NCBI GenBank assembly: GCA_031272375.1
Contig: JAISTY010000163.1
Coordinates: forward strand, 1-6,999
Source of the DNA: Opitutaceae bacterium
Lineage (GTDB): Bacteria > Verrucomicrobiota > Verrucomicrobiia > Opitutales > Opitutaceae
Reading direction: 5' to 3'
DNA length: 6,999 nt
The notes below the pieces were generated by a model, which saw only the letters and a list, made by a program, of their open reading frames with translations, was not told the origin of the DNA and ran no database searches. Within the stretch, counting starts at the first letter, position 1. Every line of letters starts with the position of its first letter. Below, piece after piece: positions 5,227 to 6,999 of this stretch. The position numbers were made by a program, and so were the translations under genes.

Positions 5227-6999
5227 ATGGGCAGCAGCAACAAACCCTCTCCCGCGCCCTCGCCGGCAAACATCGAAAGCGACGACTACTCCACCAACCA
5301 GGAGGCGCAGCCCCTTCGCTGGTTCGTCGGCACCGCGCGCTGCCCCCTCACCTGGCTGACGGAAATCCACAACCTCCGCCGCGTCCCCATCTACCACAGC
5401 GCCAAAAAAACCAGCGTGAAGATCGGCGACAAAATCTTCGGCGACATCGCCGGCGCCGCCTGCCTCGGCCCCATCCATGCCATCCGCGCAATCGAGGTGG
5501 ACAACGAAATAATCTGGGAGGGCAACATCACCGTCCCCGACACATTCGGTGGCGGCACTGGCGTCACCGGTGACAACGGCGTCCCCCCCTCGCCAACACC
5601 GCCCGCCAACAACACCCCCGCCAACAACCGCGCCACCATCGCCACCGACCGCGGCACCTTTTACATCTATTATGGCAACGCATGGCAGCCGCTCGACGAC
5701 ATCCTCCTCGCCCCCGTCTCCGCCGCCTTCCCCGACCTCGCCCACCCCGCCTACCGCGGCCAATGCTACTGCGTCTGCAAAAACTTCTACTTCGGCGACA
5801 GCCGCAACACCGTCCCCAACGTCACGCTTCTGCTCGAACGCTACCCGCAGACGACGATGATCAACTCCGACACCTCCGGCAGTCTTCGGCCGCCCTTGTC
5901 TGACGGCGGGTGCACTCCCGCCGCCGCAGTCCTCGACCTTCTCATAAGCAGTCTCTACGGCCTCGGCGTCTCGCGCGAAACGCTCGGGATCAGCGGCAAT
6001 TATTCATCGGGGTCGGGCACATGGTGGCTCGCCCAAAACCAATACAAAGCGGTCACCCTTTCCTACGATGGCTACCCGTCAAAACTTCTCGCGATCGCGC
6101 CCTCCATCGACCGCACCCAACCCGCCTCCGATCTCCTCCGCTCGCTCCTCGAAATTTACCAGCAGGCCGTGACGATCGACAAAAACGGCACCCTCGTTTG
6201 GAAGGGCAATCCATATCAAAAAAGCCTTTACCTGCACCAGTTCGTCGAGAAACCCGCGCTCACCCAAAACTCCCCCGACCTCGCCCCAACCCAAGTCACC
6301 GTCAAATTTTCCGATAGCACACGCAACTTCAAGGAAACCTCCGTCACCCTCACCAAGCCATCTCCGAACTCCATCATTCCGCTCCCGACAAAAAAAGACC
6401 TCTCCCTGCCCGCACTCCTCACGCAAGAATCCGCCCGCACACTCGCCGCACATTATCTCGCCCAAACAAATTTCGGCGATGCCAGTCTCTCCCTCAAAAT
6501 CCGCCACACCCACTCCTACGACTACGAGTGGTATTCCGGCAGCTACAATTCAAACCCGCCCCTCCTTCCCGGTGACCTCGTTCTCGGACGCTTCATCGAG
6601 CCTCCCGAAGGTGTTTCTCAAAACTACAAAAACAACCAAGCAACACTTTGGCGCATCACCCGCCGCGAGGACGAATACGAAGGCGACGTCACCCTCACCG
6701 CCGTCCCCAATCCCCCCTATGAACGCGTCCGCCCCTGCGTTGATGAAGCCGCCATTCTTCCCGAACTATTTCCAACCCCCGTCGCCAACGCCACCATCCT
6801 CGACCTGCCTCCATCCCTCCGCCAGTCCTCCGACAACCAGGCCGCCATCATCATCCTTGCCGAACGCCCCCCCGCCCAATACGCCGGCACCGACGTCACC
6901 ACCTCTTTCGTCTCCTCCTTCATCCTCCACCATGCCCCGCTCACCGCCCCCAACGCTTTCGCGGCCATCGGAGAATATGCCAACTGGTCCCTCCGCGCC
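5227..6999 (+). CDS. Phage tail tip / baseplate hub protein (gpJ or GTA megatron-like), 3' end outside window
   Basis: This is a long frame with ATG at 5227 and no stop up to the last base (591 codons visible). It begins MGSSNKPSPAPSPANIESDD, a Ser/Pro-rich lead. Residues about 60-105 (IYHSAKKTSVKIGD, then DIAGAACLGPIHAIRAIEVD and IIWEG) match the entry domain of hub proteins, where a small internal repeat ends in 'G.I..I..I..d...'. A Gly/Pro/Asn linker runs from about 108 to 138. GTFYIYYGNAWQPLDDILL (143 on) and HPAYRGQCYCVCKNFYFG, followed by VPNVTLLLER, are the 'pAYrG...iPn..fe' signature of Phage-tail_3-type tail tip proteins. The rest is beta-rich with segments such as ASDLLRSLLEIYQQAVTIDK. 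Position directly after an NlpC/P60 gene supports the call. No separate lambda gpI-like gene lies between the two. The C-terminal, host-recognition end of the protein is not in view. No Shine-Dalgarno is seen; coupling to the gene ending 3 bases earlier is likely. Confidence 0.85.
   Translation, partial: MGSSNKPSPAPSPANIESDDYSTNQEAQPLRWFVGTARCPLTWLTEIHNLRRVPIYHSAKKTSVKIGDKIFGDIAGAACLGPIHAIRAIEVDNEIIWEGNITVPDTFGGGTGVTGDNGVPPSPTPPANNTPANNRATIATDRGTFYIYYGNAWQPLDDILLAPVSAAFPDLAHPAYRGQCYCVCKNFYFGDSRNTVPNVTLLLERYPQTTMINSDTSGSLRPPLSDGGCTPAAAVLDLLISSLYGLGVSRETLGISGNYSSGSGTWWLAQNQYKAVTLSYDGYPSKLLAIAPSIDRTQPASDLLRSLLEIYQQAVTIDKNGTLVWKGNPYQKSLYLHQFVEKPALTQNSPDLAPTQVTVKFSDSTRNFKETSVTLTKPSPNSIIPLPTKKDLSLPALLTQESARTLAAHYLAQTNFGDASLSLKIRHTHSYDYEWYSGSYNSNPPLLPGDLVLGRFIEPPEGVSQNYKNNQATLWRITRREDEYEGDVTLTAVPNPPYERVRPCVDEAAILPELFPTPVANATILDLPPSLRQSSDNQAAIIILAERPPAQYAGTDVTTSFVSSFILHHAPLTAPNAFAAIGEYANWSLRA

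Noticed and set aside
4899..5573. Plus-strand Arg/Pro-rich frame of 224 codons across the peptidase-hub junction
   Set aside because: It is an out-of-frame reading of the NlpC/P60 and hub genes, both of which carry catalytic or family motifs in their own frames.
4768..5763. Minus-strand frame of 331 codons opposite the peptidase and hub genes
   Set aside because: It crosses two well-supported plus-strand genes and is almost entirely Gly/Val/Ala/Asp, as expected from antisense C-ending codons.

Overview
This window is a piece of the tail-morphogenesis operon of a tailed phage or prophage with a lambda-like (siphovirus-type) distal tail. No host gene, integrase, lysis gene, RNA gene, CRISPR array or insertion sequence is visible. 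The DNA is GC-rich. Codons end mostly in C (gcc, ctc, acc, ggc), but lysine is usually aaa, which gives many A-runs, and good Shine-Dalgarno sequences are nearly absent. This combination would fit a host such as a GC-rich Verrucomicrobiota (Opitutales-like) bacterium. An alphaproteobacterial-type temperate phage is a real alternative, because the TMP, DUF2460/BR0599, NlpC/P60, hub gene order is also that of gene transfer agents. The host assignment is a weak inference.

Layout from left to right: (1) 1-529 holds the tail assembly chaperone pair. A gpG-like frame enters from outside the window. A gpT-like segment follows in the -1 frame with no start codon of its own, so a programmed frameshift giving a G-GT pair is expected. 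(2) 530-680 has no plus-strand gene. The minus strand here carries a compact 49-codon ORF for a small, very hydrophobic protein with a basic tail, which almost exactly fills the gap. (3) 681-2747 is the tape measure protein. (4) 2744-4756 is a large minor tail protein. It has two N-terminal modules that look like a duplication, fused to a C-terminal BR0599/DUF2163 (lambda gpL-like) domain with four cysteines. (5) 4753-5223 is an NlpC/P60 peptidase (lambda gpK-like, GTA gp14-like). (6) 5227 to the window end is an unfinished baseplate-hub/tail-tip gene (gpJ or GTA 'megatron' type).

The genes act together in building the tail tip. Chaperones coat the tape measure, which sets tail length. The Dit/BR0599 fusion and the hub protein form the tip complex, and the peptidase opens the cell wall during DNA entry. 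Two junctions are ATGA overlaps and a third has a 3-base gap, so this is one tightly coupled plus-strand operon. The only exception is the antisense small ORF. The window looks largely like known tail biology. The points worth a second look are the frameshift site, the hidden antisense membrane ORF, and the duplicated-module fusion protein.
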